A DNA stretch of 64,000 nt, taken from NCBI RefSeq assembly GCF_000411975.1, contig NZ_ASXG01000015.1, forward strand, positions 66,612 to 130,611. Reading direction: 5' to 3'. Origin of the DNA: Amycolatopsis orientalis DSM 43388 (GTDB taxonomy: Bacteria > Actinomycetota > Actinomycetes > Mycobacteriales > Pseudonocardiaceae). The position numbers were made by a program, and so were the translations under genes. The notes under the pieces are model-generated. The model was not told the origin of the DNA. It made no database searches and saw nothing but the letters and a program-made list of their open reading frames with translations. Below, one piece after another: positions 16,328-26,455 of the stretch (within the stretch, counting starts at the first letter, position 1; each line of letters starts with the position of its first letter).

Positions 16328-17164
16328 ATGACTTACCCACCGCAGCCCGGACAGGGCGGGGACCCCTACGGCCAGGGCTGGCAGCAACCCGGCTCGGGCG
16401 GGGTGCCGCAGCAGCCGGGGTGGGACCCCAACCAGGCTCAGCCGCAGCCGGGCGGGTACCCGAACGCACCGCAGCCCGCGTGGGATCCGAACGCCCAGCA
16501 GCAGGGGTGGGACCCGAACGCGCAGCAGCAGTACCCGGGCTATCCGCAGCAGCCTTACGGCGGCACCCAGCAGTTCCCGCAGCAGGGCTGGGACCAGGGG
16601 CAATACCCCGGCGGACCCGGCGGCGAGCCGCCCAAGAGCAACAAGACCGGCCTGTGGATCGGCATCGCGGTGGCAGTCGTCGTGCTGGTCGCGCTGGGCA
16701 TCACCGGGTTCGTCGCGCCGGGGTTCTTCCTGAGCAAGGACGACAAGAGCACCTCGCAGGCGCAGCCGCCCGCGCCGGCCCCGTCCCAGTCGTCGGAGGC
16801 GCCGCTGCCGAGCGACTCGTCCTCGCCGTCCACGGATTCGAGCGACGCACCCGACTCCGGCGGATCCGGGTCGGGCGAGGCGCGGCAGTTCATCAACGAC
16901 TTCCTCGCGAAGCTCAACGCCAAGGACGCGGCCGGCGCGACCGCGATGGCCTGCCAGGGCACCGAGAGTATGTCGAAGAAGAGCATCGACGAGACCACCA
17001 GCGGCGACCCGCAGCTCACGCTCGGCAAGGTCACCGAGGGCAGCGCCACGACGAGCGCCCGGCTCAGCGGCACGCTGTCGGGCAAGGACGCCAGCGGCAC
17101 GATGGTCGTGATGAACCGCGGGGGCGGCTACTGCGTGGGGCTGTACCTGATCCTGGCCTTCTGA
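16328..17164 (+). CDS. Membrane-anchored protein with Pro/Gln/Gly-rich cytoplasmic N-terminus
   Basis: A 278-residue protein in three parts. Residues 1-100 are a low-complexity domain with repeated PGWDPN, PAWDPNAQQQ and GWDPNAQQQ units. One membrane helix (GLWIGIAVAVVVLVALGITG) follows KSNKT. The outside part is a Ser/Pro-rich linker and a C-terminal domain of about 95 residues (ARQFINDFLAKLNAKDAAGA through GGGYCVGLYLI) that resembles NTF2-like or lumazine-binding folds. The function is unknown. The same architecture recurs in the gene at 26.5 kb. The pentapeptide gene follows after four bases. Confidence 0.75.
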   Translation: MTYPPQPGQGGDPYGQGWQQPGSGGVPQQPGWDPNQAQPQPGGYPNAPQPAWDPNAQQQGWDPNAQQQYPGYPQQPYGGTQQFPQQGWDQGQYPGGPGGEPPKSNKTGLWIGIAVAVVVLVALGITGFVAPGFFLSKDDKSTSQAQPPAPAPSQSSEAPLPSDSSSPSTDSSDAPDSGGSGSGEARQFINDFLAKLNAKDAAGATAMACQGTESMSKKSIDETTSGDPQLTLGKVTEGSATTSARLSGTLSGKDASGTMVVMNRGGGYCVGLYLILAF

Positions 17165-17168
17165 CCCG

Positions 17169-18104
17169 GTGCGCTCGCCGCTGCTGTGGACGCTGATCGC
17201 GTCGGTGGCACTGCTGTTCGGGGTCGGTGGCTGGCTGCTCACCGACCCCGCGACGAGCCACAGTGAAGCGCTGAAAACCGGCGGTCTCGCCGGTGGCGCG
17301 GTCGTGGCGCTGTATGCGTTGTGGCTCAACGATCGCCGCCGTCGCGTCGAAGAAGCACGGCAGGCGATCGAGCAGCAGCGGCACGACGTCGACCGCGAGC
17401 GGATCTCCGACGAGCGGTTCGCGAAGTCGGTGGAATTGCTGGGCCACGAAGCCGATCAGGTGCGCGTGGGGGCGTTGCACGCGCTGGCCGGACTGGCGCG
17501 GACGCGGCCGGAGTACCGGCAGACCGTGCTGGACGTGCTGTGCTCTTATCTGCGGCGGCCGTTCACGCATGCCCGCTACGGCGGCCTCGAAGGCACGGCG
17601 GAGCAGGAACGCGAACTGCAGGTGCGGCTCACCGCGCAACGGCTCATCCGGGACCTGCTGCCACCGTCCGATGTGGACGGACCGGGTCCGGACCTCGACC
17701 TGACCGGCGCGGTACTCGAGTACTTCGACCTGTCCCACCGCCGGATCGGCGGCCTGCTGCTGCGGCACGCTTCGCTGTACAGCAGCACGAACCTCAGCGG
17801 CTGCGTCTTCACCGGCCAGGCCTACTTCACCGCCGCGGGCACTGGACCTGGTCGACTGGTAGGCCTTTTCCGTTGCCGCAACGCGACTTTCCTCGACCGC
17901 GCCTGGTTCTCCGGCACCGCGTTCTCCGAGCGAGCCACTTTCTCCGAGACCACGTTCGCCGGGCGGACGACGTTCAAGGGGGCGACCTTCGCGAAGGAAG
18001 TCCTCTTCGACGGAGCGACGTTTTCGGATTCGGCGGAAGTACGGTTGCCGGACGGGTGGGAGCTGAAACCGCAGAATGGCGGCTTCGTCGCGGTGCCAGT
18101 CTGA
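17169..18104 (+). CDS. Membrane protein with C-terminal pentapeptide-like repeats
   Basis: A 311-residue protein. Two membrane helices (LLWTLIASVALLFGVGGWLL and TGGLAGGAVVALYALWL) are followed by a basic coiled-coil-like stretch (NDRRRRVEEARQAIEQQRHD), a helical domain and a repeat region. In that region every fifth residue is Phe or Leu (NATFLDRAWFSGTAFSERAT, then FSETTFAGRTTFKGATF), the pattern of a right-handed pentapeptide beta helix. Such proteins occur widely in actinomycetes without a defined function. The GTG start lies four bases after the preceding gene, so co-expression is likely. Confidence 0.8.
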   Translation: MRSPLLWTLIASVALLFGVGGWLLTDPATSHSEALKTGGLAGGAVVALYALWLNDRRRRVEEARQAIEQQRHDVDRERISDERFAKSVELLGHEADQVRVGALHALAGLARTRPEYRQTVLDVLCSYLRRPFTHARYGGLEGTAEQERELQVRLTAQRLIRDLLPPSDVDGPGPDLDLTGAVLEYFDLSHRRIGGLLLRHASLYSSTNLSGCVFTGQAYFTAAGTGPGRLVGLFRCRNATFLDRAWFSGTAFSERATFSETTFAGRTTFKGATFAKEVLFDGATFSDSAEVRLPDGWELKPQNGGFVAVPV

Positions 18105-18262
18105 GTAGCATCGAGAAACCGTGGACGTCTACGACGCGGTGCGCTCCCCGCGCTCTGTTCGCGGCTTCCTCGGCTGCGGCATGTCGATCGGGCATGCCGA
18201 TCCGGACGAGCCCCGGCCAGCGATTCCGCGGGCAAAGCTGACGGAGGCGGTCACCTTCCGGT

Positions 18263-18298
18263 CGGGAGTGCCGGTGCCGGTCCGCACCGGCACTCCCG
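18263..18298 (-). terminator. Hairpin downstream of purL
   Basis: A perfect 14-bp stem (CGGGAGTGCCGGTG with CACCGGCACTCCCG) and an 8-base loop lie seven bases beyond the purL stop. The 200 bp between the pentapeptide gene and purL hold nothing else that I can recognise. The hairpin could also serve the plus-strand gene. Confidence 0.7.
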
Positions 18299-18304
18299 AG
18301 ACGC

Positions 18305-20611
18305 TCAGTCGAACAGCGCCGGAAGGGTCTTCTCCCAGGTCTCCCGCAGTTCCTCGAGGGTGAACTCGGTGATGCCCTGGATCTCCAGCGTGCCGGAATC
18401 CGGGTCGACGACGCCGGTCTTGCGCCACGGAAGGCCGCGCGCGGTGCACATCTCGGTGAACCGCAGCTCTTCCGTGCGCGGGACCGCCACCAGCACGCGG
18501 CCGGACGACTCGGAGAACAGCTGCACGAACGGGTCCTGGTCGCGGTCGAGGAACACCCGGGCCCCGCACTGTCCGATCAGGACGGTTTCGGCGAGGGCCT
18601 GGGCGAGACCGCCGTCGGCGAGGTCGTGCGCGGCGGAGATCATGCCGTCGCGCGAACCGGCCACCAGGATCTCGGCCAGCAGCTTCTCACGGGCCAGGTC
18701 CACCTTCGGCGGAACGCCGCCGAGGTGCCCGTGCAGTTCGCGGGCCCAGGCCGAACCGTCCAGCTCGTCGTGCGTCTCGCCGAGCAGCAGCAGGGTCTCG
18801 CCGGCTTCCGCGCCGATGCCGGTCGGGATGCGGCGGGTGACGTCGTCGATCACGCCGAGCACCGCGATCACCGGGGTCGGCAGGATCGCCGTGTCGCCGG
18901 TCTGGTTGAAGAAGCTGACGTTGCCGCCGGTGACCGGGATGCCCAGCTCGACGCACGCGTCCGCGAGACCGTGCACGGCCTGCTCGAACTGCCACATCAC
19001 GCCCGGGTCGGTCGGGGCGCCGAAGTTGAGGCAGTCGGACACCGCGACCGGGGTCGCACCGCCGGTGGCGACGTTCCGGTACGCCTCGGCCAGCGCGAGC
19101 TGCGCGCCGCGGTACGGGTCGAGGTAGACAAACTTCGCGTTGCAGTCGGTGGACACCGAGACGCCGCGGTTGCTCTCCTCGTCGATCCGGATCATGCCCG
19201 AGTCGGACGGCTGGGCGAGCACCGAATTGCCGCGCACGTAGCGGTCGTACTGCGAGGTCACCCATTCCTTCGACGCCTGGTTCGGCGACGCGATGAGCTT
19301 CAGGAAGTCCGCGCGCAATTCCTCGGGCGTCGACGGACGCGGCAGCTTCGCGGAGGTGTCGGCGATCAGGCCGTCCTGGAACGCGGGGCGCTCGATCGGG
19401 CGGTCGTACACCGGGCCCTGGTGCGCGACGGTGTGCGCGGGCACGTCGACCACGATCTCGTCGTTCCAGGTGATGACGAGGTGCTCGCCGTCGGTGACCT
19501 CGCCGATGTCAGTGGCGATGACGTCCCACTTGGCGCAGACGGCCATGAACGCCTCGACGTTCTCCGGCGCGACGACCGCGCACATGCGCTCCTGCGATTC
19601 GCTGGAGAGCACCTCGGCGGGCGTCATCCCGGTGGCGCGCAACGGAACCCGGTCGAGGTAGATGTGCATGCCGCCGTCGCCCGCCGCGGCCAGCTCGGAC
19701 GTCGCGCAGGACAGCCCGGCCCCGCCGAGGTCCTGGATGCCGACGACCAGGTTCTCCCGGAACAGGTCGAGGCAGCACTCGATGAGCACCTTCTCGGTGA
19801 ACGGGTCGCCGACCTGCACGCTGGGCAGCTTCCGCCGCCCGGACGCGGATTCGTCGCCGGAGAAGGTGTCGCTGGCGAGCACGGACACGCCGCCGATGCC
19901 GTCGAGACCGGTGCGCGCGCCGAACAGGATGATCTTGTTGCCCGCCCCGGACGCGAACGCCAGGTGCAGGTCCTCGGTGCGCATCGCGCCCACGCACAGC
20001 GCGTTGACCAGCGGGTTGCTCGCATACGACGGGTCGAAGACCAGCTCGCCGCCGATGTTCGGCAGGCCGAGGCAGTTGCCGTAGCCGCCGACGCCGGCGA
20101 CCACGCCGGGCAGCACGCGCTTGGTGTCCGGCGCGTCGGCCGGGCCGAAACGCAGCGCGTCCTGCACCGCGAGCGGGCGCGCGCCCATCGCCATGATGTC
20201 GCGCACGATGCCGCCGACGCCGGTGGCCGCGCCCTGGTACGGCTCCACATAGGACGGGTGGTTGTGGCTTTCCACCTTGAAGGTGACCGCCCAGCCGTCG
20301 CCGATGTCGACGACGCCCGCGTTCTCGCCGATGCCGGCCAGCATCTTGGCCTTCATCTCGTCGGTGGCGGTCTCGCCGAAGTAGCGCAGGTGCTTCTTCG
20401 AGGACTTGTAGGAGCAGTGCTCGCTCCACATCACCGAGTACATCGCGAGCTCGGCGTCGGTGGGCCGGCGGCCGAGGATTTCCCGGATCCGCGCGTACTC
20501 GTCTTCGGCGAGGCCGAGTTCGACGTACGGCTGGCTCGTTTCCGGGGTCGCCGCGGCCACTGCGGTGGTGTCAACTGTGCTGGTCACGGTATCCGTGTCA
20601 GGGTTCGCCAC
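18305..20611 (-). CDS. purL: Phosphoribosylformylglycinamidine synthase subunit PurL
   Basis: A 768-residue small-type PurL, the FGAR-binding and ATP-using subunit that works with PurQ (ammonia supply) and PurS. Key segments are [90 protein letters not shown] and [22 protein letters not shown] lies seven bases before the GTG start, so the mRNA is probably leaderless. A variable N-terminal tail of about 28 residues precedes the fold. purQ-purS lies 5 kb away and is not co-transcribed. Confidence 0.97.
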   Translation of the reverse strand: MANPDTDTVTSTVDTTAVAAATPETSQPYVELGLAEDEYARIREILGRRPTDAELAMYSVMWSEHCSYKSSKKHLRYFGETATDEMKAKMLAGIGENAGVVDIGDGWAVTFKVESHNHPSYVEPYQGAATGVGGIVRDIMAMGARPLAVQDALRFGPADAPDTKRVLPGVVAGVGGYGNCLGLPNIGGELVFDPSYASNPLVNALCVGAMRTEDLHLAFASGAGNKIILFGARTGLDGIGGVSVLASDTFSGDESASGRRKLPSVQVGDPFTEKVLIECCLDLFRENLVVGIQDLGGAGLSCATSELAAAGDGGMHIYLDRVPLRATGMTPAEVLSSESQERMCAVVAPENVEAFMAVCAKWDVIATDIGEVTDGEHLVITWNDEIVVDVPAHTVAHQGPVYDRPIERPAFQDGLIADTSAKLPRPSTPEELRADFLKLIASPNQASKEWVTSQYDRYVRGNSVLAQPSDSGMIRIDEESNRGVSVSTDCNAKFVYLDPYRGAQLALAEAYRNVATGGATPVAVSDCLNFGAPTDPGVMWQFEQAVHGLADACVELGIPVTGGNVSFFNQTGDTAILPTPVIAVLGVIDDVTRRIPTGIGAEAGETLLLLGETHDELDGSAWARELHGHLGGVPPKVDLAREKLLAEILVAGSRDGMISAAHDLADGGLAQALAETVLIGQCGARVFLDRDQDPFVQLFSESSGRVLVAVPRTEELRFTEMCTARGLPWRKTGVVDPDSGTLEIQGITEFTLEELRETWEKTLPALFD

Positions 20612-20618
20612 AGTCCCC

Positions 20619-20624
20619 AGACTA
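20619..20624 (-). promoter_or_regulatory. Probable -10 box for leaderless purL
   Basis: TAGTCT on the minus strand is separated by seven bases from the purL GTG. That spacing would place the transcription start on the start codon, a common actinobacterial arrangement. No clear -35 element is seen. Confidence 0.4.
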
Positions 20625-20714
20625 CGTGTCGGCCGGGTCACACCCGCAGCCGCCCGGCCCTGCTCGCGCGGGGATAAATCAGTCGCGCCGGACAGTCCCG
20701 GCGGCTTAGCGTCA

Positions 20715-22355
20715 GTGATCGTGCTTTCCGCCACGTACCGCTTCCCTGACATCCGGCTCCCGGAACGTCCGACGCCGGTCCGGTATCTGCTGGCGGTCCT
20801 GCGCGCGCGGCCGGGGCTGGTGCTCGCCGCGATCGTCACCGGGGCCGGCTGGTCGCTGCCGAGCGCCCTGCTGCCGCTGGTGATCGGCCGGGGCGTCGGG
20901 GCGATCGCCGCCGGCGACTCGTCCGCGCTGGGGCGCTGGGCGCTGGTCGCGGGCGTGCTCGGCGTGACGCAGGCGCTGCTCGGCACCGGACTGCACTTCG
21001 CCTCCTACGGCCTGTGGATGCACGGCGCGGGCACCACGCAACGCCTGGTCACCGACCACACGACCCGGCTCGGCGCGTCCCTGCGCGACGCGACCAGCAC
21101 GGGCAACGTCGTCGCGGTCACGTCGTCGGACATGAACTGGATCGGCAACGCGTTCGAGGTCGTCGGCCGCACGTTCGGGTCGGTCGTGGCGTTCGTGGTG
21201 ATCGGCGTCGCGATGCTCGGCACGTCGCCGGTGCTGGGCACGGTCGCGCTGGTCGGCGTCCCGCTCGCGGTGCTCGGCATCGGCCCGCTGCTCGCGCCGC
21301 TGCAGAAGCGGAAAACCGCGCAGCGGGAGAATCTGAGCGATGTCAACGCACTCGGCGCGGACATCGTGTCCGGGTTGCGGATCCTGCGCGGCGTCGGCGG
21401 CGAACGGCGGTTCCTCGCCCGGTTCCGCGAGGCAAGCCAGCTGGTGCGGCGCTCCGGCGTCGAGGTCGGGCGCAGCGAATCCTGGCTCGCCGCCGCGGAG
21501 GTGCTGCTGCCGGGGCTGGTCACGGTGGCGATCACCTGGCTGGGCGCGCGGCTCGCCCTCGACGGCACGATCGGCGTCGGCGAACTGGTGGCGTTCTACG
21601 GCCTTTCGGCGTTCCTGGTGGTGCCGGTCAGCACGGCGACCGAGCAGGTCAGTTCGTTCAGTTCGGCGCTGGTCGCGGCGCGCAAGGTGTGCGGGCTGCT
21701 GGCCCTGCGGCCGAAGCTCGCCGAGCCGGTTTCGCCGCAGCCGCTGCCGGACGGTCCGCTGGAGCTGGTGGACACCGCCAGCGGCATCCGGATCACGCCG
21801 GGAAAGCTGACCGTGGTCGATCTCGGCGCCGAGGCGGAGGCGATCGCCGCCCGGATGAGCCGGTTCGCCGACGCGGACGAGGGCGAGCAGGTGCTGCTCG
21901 GCGGGGTGCCCGCGAATCGCGTCGCGCTCGCCGAACTGCGCCGCCGAGTGGTGTACGCGCACAACCAGGACCTGTGGTTTTCCGGGGTGCTGCGCGATCA
22001 GCTGACGCCGGAGCACCCGCGCGAGGTCGACATCTTCGCGGCGCTGCACGCGGCGGACGCCGAGGACATCATCGAGGCCCTGCCGCGCGGCGTCGACGAG
22101 CTGATCGGCGAACGCGGGCGCGAGGTGTCCGGCGGGCAGCGGCAGCGGCTGAGCCTCGCCCGCGCGCTGGCGATGGACTCCGACGTGCTGCTGCTCGACG
22201 AGCCGACCTCGGCGGTCGACGCGCACACCGAGGCCCGGATCACCCAGCGCACCAAGGAATTGCGCGCCGGAAGGACCACGGTGGTGTTCAGCCAGAGTCC
22301 ACTGTGGAGGAACGTGGCCGACGAGGTCGTGCACGGAAAGGCAGTGACGGTATGA
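20715..22355 (+). CDS. ABC exporter half-transporter with degenerate Walker A (non-catalytic partner)
   Basis: A 546-residue fused permease-ATPase. Six membrane helices occupy residues 25-310, and the nucleotide-binding domain follows. It keeps the signature VSGGQRQR (471-478) and Walker [13 protein letters not shown] (491-502). The Walker A P-loop is absent: residues around 365-380 read [20 protein letters not shown], with no GKS/T. The switch His is replaced (VVFSQSPLW). It overlaps the next half-transporter gene by 4 bp (ATGA). The pair should form a heterodimeric exporter in which this subunit supplies the signature for the active site. The start is the first of two in-frame GTGs. The exported substrate is unknown. 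Confidence 0.9.
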   Translation: MIVLSATYRFPDIRLPERPTPVRYLLAVLRARPGLVLAAIVTGAGWSLPSALLPLVIGRGVGAIAAGDSSALGRWALVAGVLGVTQALLGTGLHFASYGLWMHGAGTTQRLVTDHTTRLGASLRDATSTGNVVAVTSSDMNWIGNAFEVVGRTFGSVVAFVVIGVAMLGTSPVLGTVALVGVPLAVLGIGPLLAPLQKRKTAQRENLSDVNALGADIVSGLRILRGVGGERRFLARFREASQLVRRSGVEVGRSESWLAAAEVLLPGLVTVAITWLGARLALDGTIGVGELVAFYGLSAFLVVPVSTATEQVSSFSSALVAARKVCGLLALRPKLAEPVSPQPLPDGPLELVDTASGIRITPGKLTVVDLGAEAEAIAARMSRFADADEGEQVLLGGVPANRVALAELRRRVVYAHNQDLWFSGVLRDQLTPEHPREVDIFAALHAADAEDIIEALPRGVDELIGERGREVSGGQRQRLSLARALAMDSDVLLLDEPTSAVDAHTEARITQRTKELRAGRTTVVFSQSPLWRNVADEVVHGKAVTV

Positions 22356-24094
22356 CGACGCGGCTCCCGCTGGCGTCGAAACGCGAGGTACGGCGCTGGG
22401 CCAAACGCGTGGCGGTGGAGCACCGGCGCGAGTTTTCCGTGATGCTCGGGCTGTTCTGCCTGGCCACGGTGATCGGGCTGGCCGGGCCCCAGCTGCTCGG
22501 CCGGCTCGTGGACGGCGTGGTCGAACACGGTCCGACGCTGCGGGTCGATCTGCTGGCCGTGGCGTTCGTGGTGGTGCTCGTGCTGCAGGCGTGGGCGAGG
22601 AAGGCGGCCCGGCTGCGCGGCCGGATGTTCGGCGAGCGCGTGCTGGCGCAGACCCGCGAACGGTTCGTCAAGAACGCGCTCGGCCTGCCGCTCGGCACCG
22701 TCGAGGCGGCCGGCACCGGCGACCTGCTCAGCCGGGCGACCAGCGACATCAACCGGCTGGACGTCGCGGTGCGGTTCGCCGCGCCGGAAATCCTGATCGC
22801 CGCGGTGACGGTGCTGTTCACGACCATCGCGATGATCGTGACCTCGCCGCTGCTCGCGCTGGCCCTGCTCGTGGCGATTCCGGTCCTGGTGCCGGTGAAC
22901 ATCTGGTACCAGCGGAAGATCCCGACCGCGTTCGCGTGGATGCTCGACCGCTGGGGCGACCTGCAGTCGATCACCCACGAGACCGTGGAGGGCGCGCGGA
23001 CCGCGGAGGCGCTCAGCCTCACCGAGCGCCGCGTGCGCGCTGGGCACCACGCGCTCGACCAGGCGACGCTCGGGGAACGCCGGATGCGGGCACTGCAGAT
23101 GCGCTGGCTGCCGTCGCTCGAGATCAGCTACGTGCTGCCGATCGCCGCGCTCCTGCTGCTCGGTTTGTTCGCGTACAGCCAGGGCTGGGCCGGGCTCGGC
23201 ACGATCACGACCATGCTGGCGTACGCGCAGGCGATGACCGCTCCGCTCAGCGAGGCGATGTTCTGGCTGGAGGACCTGCAGGTCGCGGTGGCCGCGACGC
23301 GGCGGATCATCGGCGTGCAGCCGACCGAGGCGGCGGGCAAGGTCACCGCCGTGCCGCGCGGGCGCGACATCGAGGTGCGCGACGTCCGCTTCGGCTACAC
23401 CGCCGACCGCGAGGTGCTGCACGGCATCAGCCTGAGCGTGCCGCGCGGCGAACGGCTGGCGATCGTCGGGCCGTCGGGTGCGGGCAAGTCGACGCTGGGC
23501 AGGCTGCTGGCCGGGATCTCGGCGCCGACCGCGGGTTCGATCCGGGTCGGCGGCACCGAGGTGGCGACGCTCGCGGACGACGTGCTGCGCGGCGAGGTGC
23601 TGCTGCTGACGCAGGAGCACCACACGTTTTCCGGAACGCTGCGGGAAAATCTGGCGCTGCCCGCCAAGCGCGGCGGCGGGGACTGGACCGACGACGAACT
23701 GATGGCCGCGCTCGCGTCGGCCGGTGCGGCGGAGTGGGCGGCCGGACTGCCGGACGGGCTGGACACCAAGCTGGGTTCGGGCGCGTACGCGGTCCCAGCC
23801 GGCCTCGCGCAGCAACTCGCGCTGGCCCGGGTCGTCCTGGCCGACCCGCACACGCTGGTGCTGGACGAGGCGACGTCACTGCTGGACACCGGTTCGGCGC
23901 GCGAGCTGGAACGGTCGCTGAACTCGGTGCTCGAAGGCCGCACGGTGATCGCGATCGCGCACCGGCTGCACACGGCCGCGGCGGCGGACCGGGTCGCGGT
24001 GGTCGAGGGCGGCCGGATCACCGAACTCGGCCCGCACCAGGACCTGATCGCGGCTGGCGGTCCGTACTCGCGGCTGGTCGAAGCGGCGAGCTGA
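22352..24094 (+). CDS. ABC exporter half-transporter with complete Walker A (catalytic partner)
   Basis: A 580-residue fused permease-ATPase and partner of the preceding gene. Six helices lie within residues 28-300, and an ATPase domain begins near 340. Walker A GPSGAGKS (373-380), Q-loop [10 protein letters not shown], Walker [13 protein letters not shown] and switch IAIAHRLH (His537) are intact. The usual LSGGQ signature is degenerate, reading VPAGLAQQ at 481-488. Together the two chains build one complete ATP site and one degenerate site, as in TM287/288-type and CydDC-like heterodimers. Such exporters often carry drugs, lipids or peptides. Confidence 0.93.
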   Translation: MTTRLPLASKREVRRWAKRVAVEHRREFSVMLGLFCLATVIGLAGPQLLGRLVDGVVEHGPTLRVDLLAVAFVVVLVLQAWARKAARLRGRMFGERVLAQTRERFVKNALGLPLGTVEAAGTGDLLSRATSDINRLDVAVRFAAPEILIAAVTVLFTTIAMIVTSPLLALALLVAIPVLVPVNIWYQRKIPTAFAWMLDRWGDLQSITHETVEGARTAEALSLTERRVRAGHHALDQATLGERRMRALQMRWLPSLEISYVLPIAALLLLGLFAYSQGWAGLGTITTMLAYAQAMTAPLSEAMFWLEDLQVAVAATRRIIGVQPTEAAGKVTAVPRGRDIEVRDVRFGYTADREVLHGISLSVPRGERLAIVGPSGAGKSTLGRLLAGISAPTAGSIRVGGTEVATLADDVLRGEVLLLTQEHHTFSGTLRENLALPAKRGGGDWTDDELMAALASAGAAEWAAGLPDGLDTKLGSGAYAVPAGLAQQLALARVVLADPHTLVLDEATSLLDTGSARELERSLNSVLEGRTVIAIAHRLHTAAAADRVAVVEGGRITELGPHQDLIAAGGPYSRLVEAAS

Positions 24095-24168
24095 AGCGGA
24101 ATGTCTGCCTTGGGTCCAGCGTTGGCCACAAGCGGATCCTGATCTTCCTAGCCTGGGGGTGACGCCGG

Positions 24169-24588
24169 ATGGCGGTCATGACGGTGGACGAACGAGAGAA
24201 ATTCCTCGCCGAGGCGCGCGTGGGCGTGCTGTCCATCGGCCGGGAAGGCGCGGCTCCGCTCGCCGTGCCGGTCTGGTACGACTACGAGCCCGGCGGCGAA
24301 CTGCTGATCTGGATGGACCGCGGATCGGCGAAGGACCGCGCGATCGAGGCGGCGGGCCAGCTGAGCCTCACGGTGCAGCAGGAAACCCAGCCGTACAAGT
24401 ACGTCACGGTGTCCGGTCCGGTCGTTGACCGGTCCTCGGCTCCGACGTACGAGCAGGCGCTCGCCATCGCCTCCCGGTACGCGCCGGAGGCCGAGGCGCG
24501 CAAGTTCGTCGAGGGTTCGCTCAAGGAGACCTCGGTATTGGTGCGGGTGCGCACCGAACGCTGGCTCTCCAGCGACCACAGCAAGTAA
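24169..24588 (+). CDS. Pyridoxamine-5'-phosphate oxidase-like (split-barrel flavin or F420) protein
   Basis: A 139-residue split beta-barrel protein of the PPOX superfamily. Visible motifs are EARVGVLSIGREGAAPLAVP, VWYDYEPGGELLIWMDRGSA and KDRAIEAAGQLSLTVQQET, then KYVTVSGPV. Members bind FMN or F420 and reduce small substrates, or only bind the cofactor. The key residues are not distinctive enough to choose. The ATG start has GGGGG ten bases upstream; another ATG lies three codons in. It follows the exporter genes by 74 bp and may share their transcript. Confidence 0.8.
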   Translation: MAVMTVDEREKFLAEARVGVLSIGREGAAPLAVPVWYDYEPGGELLIWMDRGSAKDRAIEAAGQLSLTVQQETQPYKYVTVSGPVVDRSSAPTYEQALAIASRYAPEAEARKFVEGSLKETSVLVRVRTERWLSSDHSK

Positions 24589-24795
24589 CGCGAAAGGGGC
24601 CGTCGTCGGAGACGACAAATCCGGCGCGGTGAAAGCTGTGGCGCAACTTTGGAGGAATCGGATTTCCGTGCCACGGACCTGACTGGGACACCGCGATCGC
24701 GTGGCCGGGCACCGTGCCGCTGGTGAGCGCAAGCGGTACCACGATCGCCGCGATCACCACGGCTGCCAGAAATGCCGAACTAACGATGAGCGTGC

Positions 24796-25385
24796 AGCGC
24801 CAAGGACTCCGGCAACGACTTGTACGTCGCCGTTTCCGTCGATCCCGCGACCGGAAAAACCAAGCAGCACAACGAGTTCGTGAAGAGCCAGTCCTACCTC
24901 ACGATGGCGTTGGTGAGCGCGTCGCCGCTGGTCGCCTACCTCAGCGATGCGTCGAAAGGGCTATACGAAACTCTCGACGACTCGCTCGAACCGGTTTCCA
25001 CCATCGAGGCCGGAGACGCGTTCAACGGCTTCATGGGCGACGACGGATTCGGCTACAGCCTGAGCGGGATCTCGAACGGCACGTCACATCGGCGTTCGCG
25101 AGCTCTCGTCACGGGCACCACGATGATCGCGCTGACAAGCCCGCAGAAGCCCAATCGCCTCGCCGCGTTCGACCTCCGCACCGGCGCCAAACGCTGGGAA
25201 GCCCCGGCACCCGGCGGCGGCATTGTCGCGGCACCGCTCGCGGTGGACCACGGCCAGGTGATCGCCGTGGTCTCCGCGGCCAGGACAGTCCTGATCAGCA
25301 CATCGTCAAGTTCTCGCTGGACACCGGAGCGGTGACCCCCGTGCGCACGGTCTCGCTCACGGGTTCCGGCGATCGCCGCTTGGCA
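24796..25385 (+). pseudogene. Frameshifted fragment of a PQQ-like beta-propeller (BamB/WD40-like) protein
   Basis: One frame reads KDSGNDLYVAVSVDPATGKT, SYLTMALVSASPLVAYLSDA, LYETLDDSLEPVSTIEAGDA, IALTSPQKPNRLAAFDLRTG and AKRWEAPAPGGGIVAAPLAV. These are successive blades of a PQQ-type propeller, with the AFDLRTGAKRWEAP blade motif. At about 25,285 the frame shifts and continues as GQDSPDQHIVKFSLDTGAVT, then breaks off. Upstream, an in-frame stop at 24788 and a fragment WPGTVPLVSASG in another frame suggest a lost N-terminus. No start codon or ribosome site is convincing. The 24.59-25.45 kb interval holds no intact gene. Confidence 0.65.
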
Positions 25386-25400
25386 TCGTCCCAGCGCAAG

Positions 25401-25438
25401 TCCGTGAAGGGAACTGAGCGGCTCGTTCCCTTCACGGA
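25401..25438 (-). terminator. Hairpin downstream of purQ
   Basis: A perfect 14-bp stem (TCCGTGAAGGGAAC with GTTCCCTTCACGGA) with a 10-base loop that can itself pair (GAG with CTC) lies ten bases beyond the purQ stop. It belongs to the same GTGAAGGG family as the hairpins near 10.7 and 42.7 kb. Confidence 0.75.
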
Positions 25439-25448
25439 TGCGGGCGCC

Positions 25449-26126
25449 TCAGGCCTTCACGAGCGCGTCGACCGCGCTGTAGAACAGGCCGAGGCCGTCG
25501 TCGGACGGGCCGGTGAGCGCGTCGATCGCGTGCTCCGGGTGCGGCATGAGACCGACCACGCGGCCGTTCTCGCTGGTGACGCCCGCGATGTCGTTGCGGG
25601 AGCCGTTCGGGTTGCCGCCGACGTAGCGGAACGCCACCCGGCCCTCCGCCTCCAGCATGTCCAAAGTGGACTGTTCGGCGACGTAGCAGCCGTCGTTGTT
25701 CTTGAGCGGAATCAGGATTTCCGCGCCGGCCTCGTAGCGGGTGGTCCACGCGGTGGTGTTGTTGTCCACGCGCAGCCACTGGTCGCGGCACACGAAGTGC
25801 AGGCCGACGTTGCGGATCATCGCGCCGGGGAGCAGACCGGCCTCGCACAGGATCTGGAAGCCGTTGCAGATGCCGAGCACCGGCATGCCCTTGCGGGCCG
25901 CGTCGATGACCGAGGACATCACCGGCGCGTAGCGGGCGATCACGCCGGCGCGCAGGTAGTCGCCGTAGGAGAAGCCGCCGGGGACGACGACCGCGTCGAC
26001 GCCCTTCAGGTCCTCGTCGGCGTGCCAGAGCGAAACCGCCTCGGCCTCGGCGTAGCGGACCGCGCGGGCGGCGTCGCCGTCGTCGAGCGTGCCGGGGAAG
26101 GTGATGACGCCGATGCGGGCGCTCAC
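25449..26126 (-). CDS. purQ: Phosphoribosylformylglycinamidine synthase subunit PurQ (glutaminase)
   Basis: A 225-residue class I glutamine amidotransferase that feeds ammonia to PurL in FGAM synthesis. The nucleophile is Cys87 in [10 protein letters not shown], and His196 and Glu198 in GLMPHPEHA complete the triad. The oxyanion region [15 protein letters not shown] is present. Its GTG start overlaps the purS stop by 4 bp (GTGA), so the subunits are made together. A strong hairpin ends the transcript. Confidence 0.97.
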   Translation of the reverse strand: MSARIGVITFPGTLDDGDAARAVRYAEAEAVSLWHADEDLKGVDAVVVPGGFSYGDYLRAGVIARYAPVMSSVIDAARKGMPVLGICNGFQILCEAGLLPGAMIRNVGLHFVCRDQWLRVDNNTTAWTTRYEAGAEILIPLKNNDGCYVAEQSTLDMLEAEGRVAFRYVGGNPNGSRNDIAGVTSENGRVVGLMPHPEHAIDALTGPSDDGLGLFYSAVDALVKA

Positions 26127-26362
26127 GCGTCCACCCGCCGGATCGTCCACTGCTCGATCACCGGGTTGGCGAGGAAGCCCTCGGCCATCTTGGCCAGCGT
26201 CTCGTCATCGACGTCGTCGTCGACCTCGAGTTCGAAGTGCCGCCCCTGGCGCACGTCGGCGACCCCGGAGAAGCCCAGCCGCGGCAGCGCGCGCGCCACC
26301 GCCTGGCCCTGCGGGTCGAGGATCTCGGGTTTGGGCATGACGTCGACAACGACTCGAGCCAC
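26123..26362 (-). CDS. purS: Phosphoribosylformylglycinamidine synthase subunit PurS
   Basis: A 79-residue small subunit that bridges PurQ and PurL and helps channel ammonia. It shows the PurS pattern [40 protein letters not shown] and a C-terminal helix [24 protein letters not shown] lies about ten bases before the GTG start. It is the first gene of a two-gene purS-purQ operon. A divergent membrane-protein gene starts 94 bp away. Confidence 0.96.
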   Translation of the reverse strand: MARVVVDVMPKPEILDPQGQAVARALPRLGFSGVADVRQGRHFELEVDDDVDDETLAKMAEGFLANPVIEQWTIRRVDA

Positions 26363-26455
26363 GGCTGGCTGCTCCTTATTTCTGCAGGTCGTGGGTGCGG
26401 TTGAAGCGTACTTCACTAGCCTGACCGGGAGACAGACCGGTATCGAGGGGGAGAC

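Noticed and set aside
18626..20677. 683-codon frame opposite purL
   Set aside because: It is the antisense shadow of purL, with Arg/Ala/Gly-biased content and no family motif.
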